From positions 124,001 to 188,000 of the forward strand of contig NZ_FOIX01000002.1 of the NCBI RefSeq assembly GCF_900109615.1: DNA of 64,000 bases, given 5' to 3'. Each line of letters starts with the position of its first letter. Positions within the stretch are counted from its first letter, which is position 1. Positions 44,482 to 51,913 of this stretch are shown piece by piece. The notes beneath the pieces were generated by a model. It had not been told where the DNA came from and did not search any database. It saw nothing but the letters and a program-made list of their open reading frames with translations. Source of the DNA: Kaistella antarctica. GTDB lineage: Bacteria > Bacteroidota > Bacteroidia > Flavobacteriales > Weeksellaceae. The position numbers and the translations under genes were made by a program.

Positions 44482-44943
44482 ATGGGATTAGGATCATTTC
44501 TAAAAAACGTGGGTGAGAAAATATTTGGGGGCGGAGAAACTCCAGAAGAGCAAGCCCAAAAAGTAAAGAACCACGTAGCAAAATACGGTTTTGATACATC
44601 AGGTATCGCATTCACCGTGAAAGACGACAAAGTAACCATCAGTGGAGAAGCCAAAGATTGGGAGCAAAAAGGAAAAATTTATGTAGCTGCAGGTAACGTA
44701 GAAGGAATCGACGGCGTGACCGACAATATGACCGTAAAAGCTGTTTTAGCAGAAGCGGTTTCTCCAGTTGCAATGCCACAGGTGAAATATCATACGGTAC
44801 AAAGTGGTGAATCACTATCTAAAATTTCTAAAGAAGTTTACGGAGACGCCAATGCCTACAACAAAATCTTCGAAGCAAATAAACCAATGCTTTCAGATCC
44901 AGATAAAATTTATCCAGGTCAAGTTTTGGTTATTCCTCAATAA
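44482..44943 (+). CDS. BON-LysM protein, Kbp/YgaU-like
   Basis: A 153-residue protein with an N-terminal BON domain (about 25-90; FDTSGIAFTVKDDKVTISGE, VEGIDGVTDNM) and a C-terminal LysM domain (about 103-152; YHTVQSGESLSKISKEVYGD, YPGQVLVIPQ). This is the architecture of the E. coli potassium-binding protein Kbp (YgaU). There is no signal peptide, so it is cytoplasmic like Kbp. A role in potassium sensing is inferred from the domain order only. Confidence 0.88.
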   Translation: MGLGSFLKNVGEKIFGGGETPEEQAQKVKNHVAKYGFDTSGIAFTVKDDKVTISGEAKDWEQKGKIYVAAGNVEGIDGVTDNMTVKAVLAEAVSPVAMPQVKYHTVQSGESLSKISKEVYGDANAYNKIFEANKPMLSDPDKIYPGQVLVIPQ

Positions 44944-45009
44944 TCATTTAAGAGTATTTTTCAAAATTAATCCGGTTCTTTTAGAATCGGATTCTTTATG
45001 TTTGTAAGT

Positions 45010-45363
45010 ATGAAAAAAGTGCTTTATTTAAAGACCTGCGGAACTTGTATCAAGATTTTAAAGAGGTTTGATCTCTCCGCGTGGGAACTGCGTGAACTAA
45101 AAAGTGCACCGATTACAGAAGAAGAGTTAGCGCAAATGTATGAACAGACAAATTCCTACGAAGCACTATTCAGCCGACGATCCACTCAAATTAAAGCGCG
45201 AAATATCGATTTGAAAACTTTAGAAGAAAATGATTTTAAACACTTGATTTTAGATCATTATTCATTTTTGAAAAGACCAGTCTTCCTGACCGATGAAAAA
45301 ATTTTTGTTGGTAATGATAAGAAGAATATTGAGAATTTAGAAAACTTTTTTAAAGTCAAATAG
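45010..45363 (+). CDS. ArsC/Spx-like thioredoxin-fold protein
   Basis: A 117-residue protein of the arsenate reductase/Spx family, taken from the ATG at 45010 (an ATG at 44998 adds four residues). The N-terminal CGTC motif follows a beta strand (VLYLKTCGTC). SRRSTQIKAR and LKRPVFLTDEKIFVGN match the family's second half. It lacks strong evidence for arsenate resistance, since no ars genes are nearby. The next gene starts at the last base of its stop. Confidence 0.78.
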   Translation: MKKVLYLKTCGTCIKILKRFDLSAWELRELKSAPITEEELAQMYEQTNSYEALFSRRSTQIKARNIDLKTLEENDFKHLILDHYSFLKRPVFLTDEKIFVGNDKKNIENLENFFKVK

Positions 45364-45689
45364 TGAGGTTTTTATTACTGCTTTTTTTCTCAACTAATCT
45401 CAGTTCTCAAACAGTTTATAAAACGCCATCGGGATTGAAGTATCATCTCTCAAATTGTCGGATGGTTAAGAATGTTTCTTCTCATTTAAATATAGATAAA
45501 GCAATTCAAAATGGTCTGTCTCCTTGCAAAATTTGTCGTCCGCCTTTTCGTCAAACTTTAGGAGTTATTTCTAAACCGAAGAAAACCGCTGGCATTAGTT
45601 CACAAAATAGATGTATTGCTAGTACCAAAGCTGGGACTCGTTGCAAGAGAAACACGAAAATAGGCAATGATCGCTGCTTTCAACATTGA
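45363..45689 (+). CDS. Small secreted cysteine-rich protein (DUF5763-like)
   Basis: A 108-residue protein with a GTG start overlapping the upstream stop by one base. A signal peptide (RFLLLLFFSTNLSSQ) is followed by an Ada-like metal-binding motif (YHLSNCRMV, SPCKICRPPF). A second cysteine motif follows (RCIASTKAGTRCKR, NDRCFQH), of the DUF5763 type. Two zinc-binding sites in tandem are likely. The role is unknown; surface or DNA-uptake functions are speculative. Confidence 0.7.
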   Translation: MRFLLLLFFSTNLSSQTVYKTPSGLKYHLSNCRMVKNVSSHLNIDKAIQNGLSPCKICRPPFRQTLGVISKPKKTAGISSQNRCIASTKAGTRCKRNTKIGNDRCFQH

Positions 45690-45694
45690 CCCTA

Positions 45695-45732
45695 AAAAAA
45701 ATCGTCTCACCATTTTCTGATGAGACGATTTC
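45695..45732. terminator. Bidirectional terminator
   Basis: An 11-bp stem (45700-45710 with 45722-45732) between convergent genes, with an A run on the left and TTCCATTTT on the right. Confidence 0.8.
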
Positions 45733-45740
45733 CATTTTAT

Positions 45741-46187
45741 TTATTTAGATTTCCTTTCCAGCAAATTGTAAACGCTTATACTTACAACTGCTCCCAGAAG
45801 ATAATAGCCCGCGGTCATCCACTTCTTTTTATCGGTGTTCGTTGCTTTGTTATTTCCTAACAGTTGATCTGCCAAACCAATCGTTCCAGCTGCTCCTAAG
45901 AGTCCAGTTCCTAAAGTCTTACTAATAATTTGCGACGTATTTGTCGACGTAGCTAAGGTTGAAAATAGCAGAGCGTTAGATAAAATGTTTCCGCCCATCG
46001 CCGCAGCGTAAACTTGCTCCTCATCGGAAATGTTTACATCTACTTTTTCTAAGGAGGTTTGCACTGCTTTTTCCCCAACTTGATCTAAGTTAGGAGCACC
46101 AGTAACATATTTTTTAAAAATTTGATGCACGCCTGTGAGTGCTAAAGAACCTGCTAATCCTGCGATACTTCTGTTAATAAGTGACAT
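45741..46187 (-). CDS. Hypothetical membrane protein
   Basis: A 148-residue glycine/alanine-rich protein with probable hydrophobic segments at about 5-20, 85-105 and 123-142 (AGYYLLGAVVSISVYNLL). No recognised motif. The first half (QTSLEKVDVNISDEEQVYAA) is soluble and charged. It stands alone between gcvT and a convergent gene pair. Confidence 0.65.
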   Translation of the reverse strand: MSLINRSIAGLAGSLALTGVHQIFKKYVTGAPNLDQVGEKAVQTSLEKVDVNISDEEQVYAAAMGGNILSNALLFSTLATSTNTSQIISKTLGTGLLGAAGTIGLADQLLGNNKATNTDKKKWMTAGYYLLGAVVSISVYNLLERKSK

Positions 46188-46239
46188 AATGTTTAAATTT
46201 TTAGTGTATTAAAAAGACTGCGAAAACGATGCCAACCAA

Positions 46240-46269
46240 AAAAAGCAAGCGAATGAACACTTGCTTTTT
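46240..46269 (-). terminator. Terminator downstream of gcvT
   Basis: A 10-bp stem AAAAAGCAAG/CTTGCTTTTT (46240-46249 with 46260-46269). The A run on its left is a T run for the minus strand. Confidence 0.8.
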
Positions 46270-46290
46270 GATATTTAAGTTTTCGCTTTT

Positions 46291-47370
46291 CTAAACGAAA
46301 GGAGTTTTTACAATTTTTGCGGGAACATTTTTATTTCTAATCTGAATAAAGATATCAGAATCGATTTTGTTGTGACCAGTCGCCACATAAGCCAATCCAA
46401 TTCCAATTCCTTTCATCGGACTCATCGTTCCCGAAGTCACTTTTCCAATCTCATTTCCTTCTGCATCAACCACCAAATAATCATGTCTTGGGATGGCTCT
46501 TTCCTGCATTTCAAAACCGACTAATTTCTTCGTAATTCCCTCTTCTTTCTGTTTTGCAAAACGTTCTTTGTCCACAAAATTCTTGTCGAATTTCGTAATC
46601 CAACCCAGTCCAGCTTCAAGCGGAGAAGTCGTATCGTCAATGTCATTTCCGTATAAACAAAACCCTTTTTCCAAACGCAAAGTGTCTCTGGAAGCCAATC
46701 CACACGGAGCAATGCCAAATTCTTCACCTGCTTCAATAATGGCGTCCCACAGTTTTACGGCATCTTCATTCTGAAAATAAATTTCGAAACCGCCACTGCC
46801 CGTGTAACCGGTATTGGAAATAATAACATCTGAAACTCCCGCAATTGTTCCCATTGAAAAATGGTAGTAAGGCAGTTCAGCAAGATTAATATCTGTAATT
46901 TTTTGCAAAGTCTCCGTTGCTTTCGGACCTTGAATTGCCAGTAAAGACATTTCATCAGAAGCATTGGTTAATTTTGCTCCAAATTGTTCATTATGTTTTG
47001 AAATATGCGCCCAGTCTTTATCAATATTTGAAGCATTTACCACCACGAAATATTTTTCATCAGACATTTTATAAACGATCAAATCATCTACGATTCCACC
47101 GTCTCCATTGGGCAAACAGGTATATTGTGCTTTTCCATCTTCGAGGGTGTCAACATTATTCGTCCCAACATATTGTAACAAATCTTTTGCAGCAGGGCCT
47201 TCTACGAAAAACTGACCCATGTGTGAAACATCAAAAACGCCCACTTTTTCACGAACTGCAAAATGCTCTTGGGTTACGCCCGCATATTGAACTGGCATTT
47301 CAAAACCTGCAAAAGGCACCATTTTCGCACCAAGCGACACATGCGTATCAAATAAAGGAGTTCTTTTCAT
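46291..47370 (-). CDS. gcvT: Aminomethyltransferase, glycine cleavage T-protein
   Basis: Transfers the methylene group from lipoylated H-protein to tetrahydrofolate in glycine cleavage. The 359-residue protein shows FDVSHMGQF (folate site Asp), YTCLPNGDGGIVDDLIVY, NTGYTGSGGFEIYF and the C-terminal RAIPRHDYLV to GTMSPMKGIGIGLAYV. It has normal length. GcvH and GcvP are not nearby. A structured element lies 28 nt upstream of its start. Confidence 0.95.
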   Translation of the reverse strand: MKRTPLFDTHVSLGAKMVPFAGFEMPVQYAGVTQEHFAVREKVGVFDVSHMGQFFVEGPAAKDLLQYVGTNNVDTLEDGKAQYTCLPNGDGGIVDDLIVYKMSDEKYFVVVNASNIDKDWAHISKHNEQFGAKLTNASDEMSLLAIQGPKATETLQKITDINLAELPYYHFSMGTIAGVSDVIISNTGYTGSGGFEIYFQNEDAVKLWDAIIEAGEEFGIAPCGLASRDTLRLEKGFCLYGNDIDDTTSPLEAGLGWITKFDKNFVDKERFAKQKEEGITKKLVGFEMQERAIPRHDYLVVDAEGNEIGKVTSGTMSPMKGIGIGLAYVATGHNKIDSDIFIQIRNKNVPAKIVKTPFV

Positions 47371-47397
47371 ATTATCTTTTTATTAATTTATTTTATC

Positions 47398-47505
47398 AGG
47401 AGCAACACCATTTTCGCTTCCTTGAAAATCCGGTCCCGCTATCCGTTATATCCACTCACCGCTTTCGCGAACTCGTGGGATGCCACTTCTATCGGGGCTA
47501 GAATT
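47398..47505 (-). ncRNA. Structured flavobacterial intergenic element (Flavo-1-like)
   Basis: Read on the minus strand it begins TAGCCCCGAT, continues AGAAGTGG, has a hairpin with a GAAA tetraloop (CGCGAAAGCG) capped on an ATCC-CAC/GTG-GAT stem, then AACGGATAGCGGGAC, and ends near GTTGCTCC. I know this ordered set of words from intergenic regions of many flavobacteria, and it may be the Rfam Flavo-1 motif. Here it lies between idi and gcvT. It is markedly more GC-rich than surrounding DNA. The strand and the Rfam identity are inferred. Confidence 0.5.
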
Positions 47506-47586
47506 TCTTTTAGTTTATTTTTTTGAAAGATATTTTTTAGAGGAATTGAGTTTTTTATTAATTAATTATTTGAGTTTAAAAAATTA

Positions 47587-47628
47587 CCATCAGCCATCAA
47601 CCATCAACTATCAACTATCAGCCATCAC
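47587..47628. repeat. Six-copy heptamer array at the end of idi
   Basis: Units CCATCAG, CCATCAA, CCATCAA, CTATCAA, CTATCAG and CCATCAC, abutting. The array ends exactly at the idi stop codon (47629-47631 on the minus strand). It has the same 7-bp period as the arrays upstream of barstar, upstream of thyA and between the tRNA genes. Confidence 0.75.
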
Positions 47629-48141
47629 CTAAAGCCTGTCCTTATATTCTCCCAAAATTATCTTAAACCATTCCGTAAAATGTTCTGGATTTGATTCCAT
47701 TTCCTGGTCGAGAGCTTCCATGGTGATATAGCGTATTTCAGAAACCTCTTCTGCGTTTAAAGAGAATTCACCGTCATAATTACCGGTAAAAACGTGGTCT
47801 AATTCATGTTCCCATAATTTTCCGCCCACATCGGCTTTGTAGATGAAGTGAAACTTTGGACTTAACTCCATTGCTTCAATTCCCAGCTCTTCTTTTAATC
47901 TTCGTTGTGCTGCTTCTAAATAAGTTTCGCCAGCGCGAGGGTGCGAGCAAACCGCATTGGTCCATTGATTGGGCGAGTGGTATTTTTCGGCGGCTCTTTT
48001 CTGCAAAAGAACTTCTCCTTTTTCATTAAACAAAAACACCGAAAAGGCACGATGCAGCAATCCGTTTTCGTGGGCCTGCAATTTATCCATCAAACCCAGA
48101 ACTTCATCATTTTCTGAGATTAAAACTACTTGTTCTTCCAT
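47629..48141 (-). CDS. idi: Isopentenyl-diphosphate delta-isomerase, type 1
   Basis: Interconverts IPP and DMAPP in isoprenoid synthesis. The 170-residue Nudix-fold protein has the active-site cysteine in TNAVCSHPRAGE, HRAFSVFLFNEKGEVLLQKR at the fold start, the glutamate-rich LKEELGI and the C-terminal EWFKIIL. I use the ATG ending at 48141; a GTG two codons upstream is possible. The stop abuts the heptamer array. Confidence 0.93.
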   Translation of the reverse strand: MEEQVVLISENDEVLGLMDKLQAHENGLLHRAFSVFLFNEKGEVLLQKRAAEKYHSPNQWTNAVCSHPRAGETYLEAAQRRLKEELGIEAMELSPKFHFIYKADVGGKLWEHELDHVFTGNYDGEFSLNAEEVSEIRYITMEALDQEMESNPEHFTEWFKIILGEYKDRL

Positions 48142-48204
48142 CTTCACAAAATTAACATTAATATATCTATTGAGAAAACTTTTAACTTCAATTTAACCTT
48201 ATCA

Positions 48205-48311
48205 AATGGGGAAGTTGTAACCCTCATTCCTAGGAAAATGGCGGAGCTTACCCGCGCTTTTTCTTGTGCTTTAATGCTGGTAAACTGCCATCATCAAAAG
48301 GAAAAACCGTG
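48205..48311. other. Structured, GC-rich intergenic block
   Basis: A region between idi and a HAD gene with a long nested hairpin: ATGGCG (48238-48243) pairs with TGCCAT (48286-48291), TTACC with GGTAA (48248-48252 with 48279-48283), and GCGC with GTGC (48254-48257 with 48266-48269). Smaller hairpins flank it (GGG/CCC near 48209-48223; GGAA/TTCC near 48300-48316). I do not recognise it as a known riboswitch. It may be a non-coding RNA or a dispersed element; the strand is uncertain. Confidence 0.4.
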
Positions 48312-48361
48312 TTCCATAACGATAGAGAATATTTAATAGACTGTAAATCAATGAATTTTTG

Positions 48362-48369
48362 TAATTTTG
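48362..48369 (+). promoter_or_regulatory. -7 element upstream of the HAD gene
   Basis: TAATTTTG fits TAnnTTTG, 15 nt before the ATG at 48385. The -33 element is weak. Confidence 0.35.
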
Positions 48370-48384
48370 CCCCTTAAATTTTTG

Positions 48385-48789
48385 ATGATGGAGTTAGAAT
48401 ACAATGATCATTTGAGCCCAATGCTGAAAGGAGAAATGAAGAATTATTTGATTGATATTGATGGTACGATCACCGACGATGTTCCCAATGAAGAACCCGA
48501 AAGAATGGTGACTTGTGAACCGTATTTAGATGCTTTAGAAACCATTAACCGATGGTACGATCAAGGACATATTATTTGTTTCTTCACTTCTAGAACTGAA
48601 AATTTGAAACAACTTACTATCGACTGGCTCGATAAACACGGCTTCAAATATCACAGTGTATTATGTGGGAAGCCGCGCGGTGGAAATTACCACTGGATTG
48701 ATAATCACCTGGTGAAAGCAACCCGCTACAAAGGTAAGTTTACGGACATGGTCGAAAAACAAGTGACCATTGAAGTTTTTAATGATTAA
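48385..48789 (+). CDS. HAD-like phosphatase
   Basis: A 134-residue HAD-superfamily protein. The nucleophile motif is LIDIDGTITDD (about residue 23), the Thr/Ser motif is FFTSRT, and KPRGGNYHWIDNHL supplies the lysine and acidic motifs. An alternative start is ATG 48388, and a TTG at 48367 is unlikely. Small size indicates a capless HAD. Its substrate is unknown; related proteins are sometimes annotated as sugar-phosphate enzymes. The dehydrogenase gene begins 8 nt downstream. Confidence 0.8.
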   Translation: MMELEYNDHLSPMLKGEMKNYLIDIDGTITDDVPNEEPERMVTCEPYLDALETINRWYDQGHIICFFTSRTENLKQLTIDWLDKHGFKYHSVLCGKPRGGNYHWIDNHLVKATRYKGKFTDMVEKQVTIEVFND

Positions 48790-48797
48790 TACAAAGG

Positions 48798-49757
48798 ATG
48801 AAGATATTAGCAAATGACGGTTTAGATCAATCAGGAATTGATGCTTTAACAGAAAAAGGATTCGAAGTAATTACGACTAAAGTTCCCCAGGAATTCTTAG
48901 CAGATTTTATTAATGGACATCAAATAAGAACGCTTCTGGTCCGCAGTGCCACGCTCGTTAGAAAAGAGTTGATTGATTCTTGCCCAAGTTTAGATATCAT
49001 AGGTCGTGGTGGCGTTGGAATGGACAATATTGACGTGGATTACGCGCGTTCAAAAAACATTCACGTGATCAACACACCGGCTGCATCCTCAGCTTCCGTT
49101 GCGGAATTGGTTTTTGCGCATTTGTTTAGTGGGGCCAGATTTCTGCAAGATTCAAATCGGAAAATGCCATTAGTTGGTGATACTCAATTTAACGAATTAA
49201 AGAAATCATACGAGAAAGGAATTGAGCTTCGTGGAAAAACCATCGGCATCATCGGCATGGGCAGAATCGGGCAAGAAGTTGGCAGGATTGCCTTGGGCCT
49301 AGGAATGCGCGTAATTGCCGCAGACAGTAATATCGGGCGAGCCAGTATTAAGGTCAAGTTTTACAACAACCAATTCATTAACGTCGATATCGAAACAGAA
49401 CCGTTGGAGGATGTGTTAAAGCATGCCGATTTTATTACCCTTCATGTTCCCGCTCAAATTGATGGCTGCATGATTGGTGCGAAAGAGCTAGCTAAAATGA
49501 AAGATGGCGCCGTAATTGTGAATTGCAGCAGAGGTGGCGTCATAGATGAGCACGATTTGATCAATGCCTTAGATTCGGGAAAACTTTCTTTCGCAGCTTT
49601 AGACGTTTTCAATAATGAACCACATCCCTCAAAAGCAATTCTAAACCATCCGAAGATTTCCTTAACTCCACATACCGGAGCCTCAACGGTGGAAGCGCAA
49701 GATAGAATCGGACTTTCTTTAGCCGAGCAAATTTGCAGTATTTTACAAACTCATTAA
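48798..49757 (+). CDS. D-2-hydroxyacid dehydrogenase (SerA-like)
   Basis: NAD-dependent dehydrogenase of 319 residues. The nucleotide-binding motif is GIIGMGRIGQEVGR, the catalytic Arg is in VNCSRGGVIDE, and the catalytic His lies in SLTPHTGAS. The length suggests a 3-phosphoglycerate dehydrogenase without ACT domain, the serine-synthesis enzyme, but other D-2-hydroxyacids are possible. It lies directly after the HAD phosphatase gene; a link with phosphoserine metabolism is tempting but unproven. Confidence 0.88.
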   Translation: MKILANDGLDQSGIDALTEKGFEVITTKVPQEFLADFINGHQIRTLLVRSATLVRKELIDSCPSLDIIGRGGVGMDNIDVDYARSKNIHVINTPAASSASVAELVFAHLFSGARFLQDSNRKMPLVGDTQFNELKKSYEKGIELRGKTIGIIGMGRIGQEVGRIALGLGMRVIAADSNIGRASIKVKFYNNQFINVDIETEPLEDVLKHADFITLHVPAQIDGCMIGAKELAKMKDGAVIVNCSRGGVIDEHDLINALDSGKLSFAALDVFNNEPHPSKAILNHPKISLTPHTGASTVEAQDRIGLSLAEQICSILQTH

Positions 49758-49782
49758 TACAATCAATATTTTATAAACATAA

Positions 49783-49812
49783 AAAGACGCCCTGAAATGT
49801 GCGTCTTTGTTA
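49783..49812. terminator. Bidirectional terminator
   Basis: Stem AAAGACGC/GCGTCTTT (49783-49790 with 49801-49808), between the dehydrogenase gene and the convergent mscL. Confidence 0.8.
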
Positions 49813-49829
49813 TTGATGAGCGAATAGCG

Positions 49830-50204
49830 TTATCTGTTTTTCAGCAAATCTCTGATTTCAGCAAGTAATTCTTCTTGCGTCGGTCCAGCTACTACTTCTA
49901 CGACAGGAACAGGTTTTTTCAATTTACTGGCTGCTCTGATGATAATGAATAAAACAATCGCGATACACAGGAAGCTGATAACTGCCGACAGGAAGTTTCC
50001 ATACGTAACACCATTCCAGGCAAGTTTCGAGATGTTTTCGGCACCTGCAGCTTTCAAAGCTGGATTTAGTAGAAGCGGCGTAATAACATCTTCAACCAAT
50101 GACGATACAATTTTGCCAAAAGCAGCGCCGATGATAACAGCAACAGCCAAATCAATCACGTTTCCTTTTAAAGCAAATTCTTTAAAATCTTGAACAATTC
50201 CCAT
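49830..50204 (-). CDS. mscL: Large-conductance mechanosensitive channel MscL
   Basis: A 124-residue channel subunit that releases solutes on osmotic downshock. The N-terminal FKEFALKGNVIDLAVAVIIG followed by AAFGKIVSSLVEDVITPLL is the conserved S1/TM1. A second transmembrane segment is at about 70-92. The C-terminal cytoplasmic helix ends LAEIRDLLKNR. A single gene. Confidence 0.95.
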   Translation of the reverse strand: MGIVQDFKEFALKGNVIDLAVAVIIGAAFGKIVSSLVEDVITPLLLNPALKAAGAENISKLAWNGVTYGNFLSAVISFLCIAIVLFIIIRAASKLKKPVPVVEVVAGPTQEELLAEIRDLLKNR

Positions 50205-50367
50205 AGTTTTAAGTTTTAGTGGTTAATTATGTTAAAATTAGAGTTTATTTTTAAACTAACCTTATCTAAATAAATAAATTTCTTGCTGTGACTAAAAATA
50301 CAAATTAACGGATTGATATAAATGTTTATTTTGGAGTAATTTTAAGCAACGAAATAAATTGAAATTA

Positions 50368-51891
50368 ATGAAAATTTTCACCAGCGACCAGATTAAAAAA
50401 TGGGATGAATTTACGATGAGAAGTAACGGTATTTCTTCCTTAGAATTAATGGAACGAGCCGCACATTCTTGCGCTAAGTGGTTTGTACAGAATTATTTTG
50501 AAATTAATTCCTTCGCAATTTTTTGCGGTGCAGGTAATAATGGTGGTGATGGATTTGCAATCGCGCGACTGCTTTATAAAAAAGGTTTCGAAGTTATCTT
50601 GTTTGCCGATGAAAGTCAAGTGTATTCAGAAAGTGCAGCAATCAATCAAAAAAAATGTAAAGATATTTCAGGTCTGGAAATCTTGAAGTTTGAAAATGCA
50701 AATAATTTTATTTTTAAAGAAAATACAATAATTGTTGATGCGCTGTTCGGAATTGGCCTCAACCGTCCTATTCAAGGCAAATTTGCCCATTTGATTCAAT
50801 TTTTAAATGATTTAAATCATCTTAAGATTTCTATTGATATTCCATCAGGTTTAATGGCTGACGAAATGATTGCAGACCAAGCTGTTGTTTTTAAAGCAAA
50901 TGACACACTCACTTTTCAATCTTGGAAGAAATCAATGTTGCATCCCGAAACGGGTATTTATTGTGGCAATATTCATGTCCGCGATATATCTTTGAGCGAA
51001 GAGTTCAATTCCCTAGAACCTAGTAATGAATTGGTAATTGATGAAAAGATTATAGGAGAAATTTACCAACCACGAAATGAATTTTCACATAAAGGGACTT
51101 ATGGAAAGGCTACAGTCGTTGCAGGAAGTTATGGCAAAATAGGAGCAGTAGTTTTAGCTACCAAAGCTGCCTTGAAATCGGGTAGTGGACTGACTTTTAT
51201 TCTTGCTCCAAAATGCGGCTATGAAATTTTACAGATTAGCTGTCCGGAAGCGATGTTTATTTCTGGCGGTGAAAATGAAGTCGTTAATTTTAGTATCGAA
51301 GAAAATTCTACTTTAGGCATCGGTCCAGGTTTAGGAACTCATTCCGACACCGAGAAATCATTTTTAAATTTTTTAAAAACTTGTAAAAATCCTTTAGTCA
51401 TTGATGCTGACGCTTTAAATATACTTTCTAAAAATCCCGACTATTTAAAGTTGATTCCAAAAAGTTCAATAATCACTCCGCATCCAAAAGAATTTGCGCG
51501 ACTTTTTGGACCAACAGAAAACTCATTTGCGCGATTAGATCTTGCCCGTGAAAAAGCCCACGAATTACAAATTTACATTGTTTTAAAGGATCATCATACT
51601 CAAGTGATAACACCTGACAATAGAGTTTTTTATAATATTACTGGGAATTCTGGGATGGCAAAAGGAGGAAGCGGCGATGCTCTATTAGGAATAATCACCT
51701 CGCTATTAGCCCAAAGTTATTCACCAGAAAACGCAGCAATTTTTGGTGCTTGGCTGCACGGAAAAGCTGGGGATTTTGCGGCGGAAGAATTTTCCAAAGA
51801 AGCCATGTTGCCTTCAGATCTCATTGACCAGATTGGTAACGTTTTTAAATATTTAAATAAAAAAGTCCTTCCGAAAAATCGAAAGGACTAA
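50368..51891 (+). CDS. nnr: Bifunctional NAD(P)H-hydrate epimerase/dehydratase
   Basis: Repairs damaged NAD(P)H hydrates. The N-terminal YjeF_N epimerase domain (about 1-210; FCGAGNNGGDGFAIARLL) and the C-terminal ADP-dependent dehydratase domain (about 220-505; GIGPGLGTH, NSGMAKGGSGDALLGII) are both complete. I use the ATG at 50368; an upstream TTG at 50359 adds three residues. The last codons form the hairpin that serves as terminator for the convergent lgt. Confidence 0.93.
   Translation: MKIFTSDQIKKWDEFTMRSNGISSLELMERAAHSCAKWFVQNYFEINSFAIFCGAGNNGGDGFAIARLLYKKGFEVILFADESQVYSESAAINQKKCKDISGLEILKFENANNFIFKENTIIVDALFGIGLNRPIQGKFAHLIQFLNDLNHLKISIDIPSGLMADEMIADQAVVFKANDTLTFQSWKKSMLHPETGIYCGNIHVRDISLSEEFNSLEPSNELVIDEKIIGEIYQPRNEFSHKGTYGKATVVAGSYGKIGAVVLATKAALKSGSGLTFILAPKCGYEILQISCPEAMFISGGENEVVNFSIEENSTLGIGPGLGTHSDTEKSFLNFLKTCKNPLVIDADALNILSKNPDYLKLIPKSSIITPHPKEFARLFGPTENSFARLDLAREKAHELQIYIVLKDHHTQVITPDNRVFYNITGNSGMAKGGSGDALLGIITSLLAQSYSPENAAIFGAWLHGKAGDFAAEEFSKEAMLPSDLIDQIGNVFKYLNKKVLPKNRKD
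51857..51887 (-). terminator. Terminator of lgt/yidD inside the nnr coding end
   Basis: Stem AGTCCTT-CG/CG-AAGGACT (51864-51873 with 51880-51889, one mismatch), with an A run at 51857-51863 that is a T run on the minus strand. It lies within the last codons of nnr. Confidence 0.6.
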
Positions 51892-51913
51892 GTTCTTAGG
51901 TGATTTCAAAAAC

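Noticed and set aside
48130..48336. 68-residue ORF on the plus strand in the idi upstream region
   Set aside because: The translation has no coding character and covers a hairpin-rich block, so I treat it as non-coding.
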